NCBI GenBank assembly: GCA_049889095.1
Contig: JBLJFK010000001.1
Reading direction: 5' to 3' (one strand)
Length of the DNA: 64,000 nucleotides
From: Ewingella sp049889095
GTDB taxonomy: Bacteria > Pseudomonadota > Gammaproteobacteria > Enterobacterales > Enterobacteriaceae
The translations under genes and the position numbers were made by a program. Below, piece by piece: positions 62,795 to 64,000 of this stretch. A model generated the notes under the pieces. The model made no database searches, was not told where the DNA came from, and saw only the letters and a list, made by a program, of their open reading frames with translations. How positions within the stretch are numbered: position 1 is the stretch's first letter; every line of letters starts with the position of its first letter.

Positions 62795-63226
62795 AATAAT
62801 GACCTCTTTCGTTGAAAAACTCACCTCGAGACTATCCTACTGTACTGTAAATTCACATTATTAAATCTAATAATGATCGCATGGAATGGTAAGAAAAAAA
62901 CATTAGCGTAATTTACGTAATGAAAATCATTATCCCTTAGAGTCAACCCTTCTAATCTAAGCTTTTAGCTATCAAATCTATCAATAAAAGCGACTTTTAC
63001 TTATCAAAAGAGTCCGTAGAATGTTTCGTATTGGCAGCACGATGTAAGCAGTTGCAAACGATTCAGCTCGCTGTTAGCCATCCTGTTTAACTTTAACTTT
63101 AATGAATTCCCAAATAGTTAGCGTTGTATCAAAGCAGCAAGAGAACCCATGGTGATGAGCTGACTAAGGTTAGTGAATACCGCTAACGCAGATACAACAC
63201 CCTATATGACGGAATTGAGGGATAAC
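62795..63226. other. Divergent intergenic region between gldA and the 60-residue protein gene
   Basis: It is AT-rich near gldA, with a Fur-like box at 62916-62934. Closer to the small gene are partially inverted segments (GTTAGCG with CGCTAAC; GTTGTATC with GATACAAC) that allow alternative pairings in a leader RNA. No further gene is supported. Confidence 0.55.
62916..62934. promoter_or_regulatory. Candidate Fur box between gldA and the small-protein gene
   Basis: CGTAATGAAAATCATTATC matches the 19-bp Fur consensus GATAATGATAATCATTATC at 16 of 19 positions. It could serve gldA (122 bp away) or the small gene (292 bp away). Confidence 0.6.
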
Positions 63227-63409
63227 ATGTATAACTTCCAGCGTTACCAGGCAAAAGAATTAGCTCTTGCATACATGAGCGGCAAGTCGCATGACTTTTC
63301 GCCGCAAGAGTTTTTACAGCAAGTCAGAAAGATGGAGAAATCCTTCGAAGCCTTGATGAGAACAGGTCATGAACCTTCGCAGCGAGAAGTGCTGGTAAAA
63401 GCATTCTGA
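63227..63409 (+). CDS. Small protein of unknown function (60 residues)
   Basis: It begins MYNFQRYQAKELALAYMSGK and continues with FSPQEFLQQVRKMEKSFEALMRTG, then a basic C terminus. The protein is helical, soluble and amphipathic, with no signal peptide. The start at 63227 follows GAGGG by six bases; the frame extends to 63173 through a GTG but without a comparable site. No family was recognised. It stands alone behind a long leader. Confidence 0.65.
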   Translation: MYNFQRYQAKELALAYMSGKSHDFSPQEFLQQVRKMEKSFEALMRTGHEPSQREVLVKAF

Positions 63410-63507
63410 ACAATTTGTTTGATAAATGCAGTATTGTTGAGGTCTCCTGTGTCGGGTAAATCAGCAAGAATAAGCGTCTACTTCATCTGCGAAAAGAAGT
63501 AAAAAAG

Positions 63508-63534
63508 AAGCCCAGCTCGGAAGAGACGGGGCTT
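63508..63534 (-). terminator. Probable terminator of opgD
   Basis: An AAGCCC / GGGCTT stem with an inner CTC-GGAA-GAG hairpin. On the minus strand a U-rich stretch follows (CTTCTTTTTTAC). Confidence 0.55.
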
Positions 63535-63572
63535 TGTCATTAATGACCTTTTGGCAACGGCGCGAATCGCGG

Positions 63573-64000
63573 TTAGCTCATCTGCCGGTCATCGATATAA
63601 CGGCGCTGGTCTGGCGCTGGCGGGAAGTACTGATAAAGCCAGGTCTCAGTTAGCGCGGTGTTGCCCGTTTTAATATACATTCGCAATTCAACCGGCTCGA
63701 CTGAATCGCTATCCGGATACCAGTCGAACAGGATGCGATAGCCATCAAACGGCTGCACATACAGAATTTCGATATCTTTAATTTTACCTGATGACACGTT
63801 GATCACCGGCGCCAGGCCTTTATCCGCGTTGGCTTTCAAATCACCGCCAATAAAATCAACGGCGAAACGGCGTGCCCAGACGTTCGGGTAGTGTTCCCCC
63901 GGTGCCCATCCTTCCGGGAAGCCGCCCATGCCAGTGCGGGTTGCCAACACGTTGGCTAGCGGGCTGCGCTCTGGTGGCGTGCTGCTCCAGTAGAGCTTAT
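63573..64000 (-). CDS. opgD: Glucans biosynthesis protein D, C-terminal part (5' end beyond window)
   Basis: The frame is open to the end of the window and is the last ~141 residues of OpgD/MdoG-type periplasmic glucan proteins. The segment GGFPEGWAPGEHYPNVWARR, then FAVDFIGGDLKAN and DIEILYVQPFDGYRILFDWYP match the C-terminal Ig-like domain of E. coli OpgD. The tail WLYQYFPPAPDQRRYIDDR is also shared. OpgD acts in the periplasm in making osmoregulated periplasmic glucans. OpgD is favoured over OpgG because of this C terminus. Confidence 0.85.
   Translation of the reverse strand, partial: KLYWSSTPPERSPLANVLATRTGMGGFPEGWAPGEHYPNVWARRFAVDFIGGDLKANADKGLAPVINVSSGKIKDIEILYVQPFDGYRILFDWYPDSDSVEPVELRMYIKTGNTALTETWLYQYFPPAPDQRRYIDDRQMS

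Noticed and set aside
1..64000. CRISPR arrays, insertion sequences, tRNA or rRNA genes
   Set aside because: I found no regular spaced repeats, transposase frames, tRNA-like T-loop segments or rRNA segments in the window.

Overview
The window looks like the chromosome of an enterobacterium. AnsP, LdtB, PhoA, WrbA, FieF, GldA, YojI, YjiN and OpgD are all very close in sequence to the Escherichia coli proteins. Base composition appears balanced by eye. The accessory gene mix (diaminobutyrate pathway, cyanide-insensitive-type bd oxidase, periplasmic GH3 beta-glucosidase, aromatic beta-glucoside operon, second EF-G, Ail/Lom protein) suggests a Yersiniaceae-type genus such as Rahnella, Ewingella or Serratia. 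That placement is inference; no rRNA or tRNA gene is visible to confirm it.

Layout. 1-4.2 kb: the 3' part of a CocE-type hydrolase, an HxlR regulator divergent from an SDR oxidoreductase, and an uncharacterised two-gene membrane unit. 4.3-5.8 kb: L-asparagine permease ansP. 6.0-12.1 kb: a beta-glucoside operon read on the minus strand in the order bglF-bglB-bglH-bglG, with an antiterminator-binding RNA plus terminator in front of bglF and a second one in front of bglG. 12.1-17 kb: an MFS exporter divergent from a GlxA-type AraC regulator, nucleoside transporter nupC, and a DUF1345 membrane protein. 17.1-23 kb: ArsR regulator, START-like protein and an orphan ClpP; VOC protein; TetR regulator divergent from an aldo/keto reductase; a frameshifted NTF2-fold immunity-like gene; a LysR regulator divergent from a small membrane protein. 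23-26 kb: dat-ddc for 1,3-diaminopropane. 26.3-33 kb: DUF2461 protein, a MocR regulator remnant, an Ail/Lom barrel, a family II pyrophosphatase, wrbA and a second EF-G.

33-48.8 kb: ArsR and LysR regulators with a split ChrA chromate transporter, a Bor-like lipoprotein, GH3 beta-glucosidase, O-methyltransferase, a Fur-box TonB siderophore receptor, ldtB, Pho-box phoA, a structured leader resembling a phage C4 antisense RNA in front of an Nlp-type regulator, the cio-type oxidase operon and fieF. 48.8-54.4 kb: a four-gene EmrA-EmrB-NodT-CorA unit. 54.4-55.1 kb: a gene-free, nested palindromic element. 55.1-64 kb: an MscS-family channel, yojI with an unknown partner, yjiN, gldA, a small protein, and the 3' part of opgD at the window edge.

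Functional themes: beta-glucoside uptake and hydrolysis (bgl plus periplasmic GH3), iron (TonB receptor, and Fur-like boxes near yojI and gldA), phosphate starvation (phoA), efflux (two DHA2 exporters, a NodT channel, ChrA, FieF, YojI), and possible phage or satellite debris (Bor, C4-like RNA with Nlp). The two items most worth a second look are the C4-like RNA leader at about 44.45-44.58 kb and the roughly 600-bp nested inverted-repeat element at 54.46-55.07 kb.
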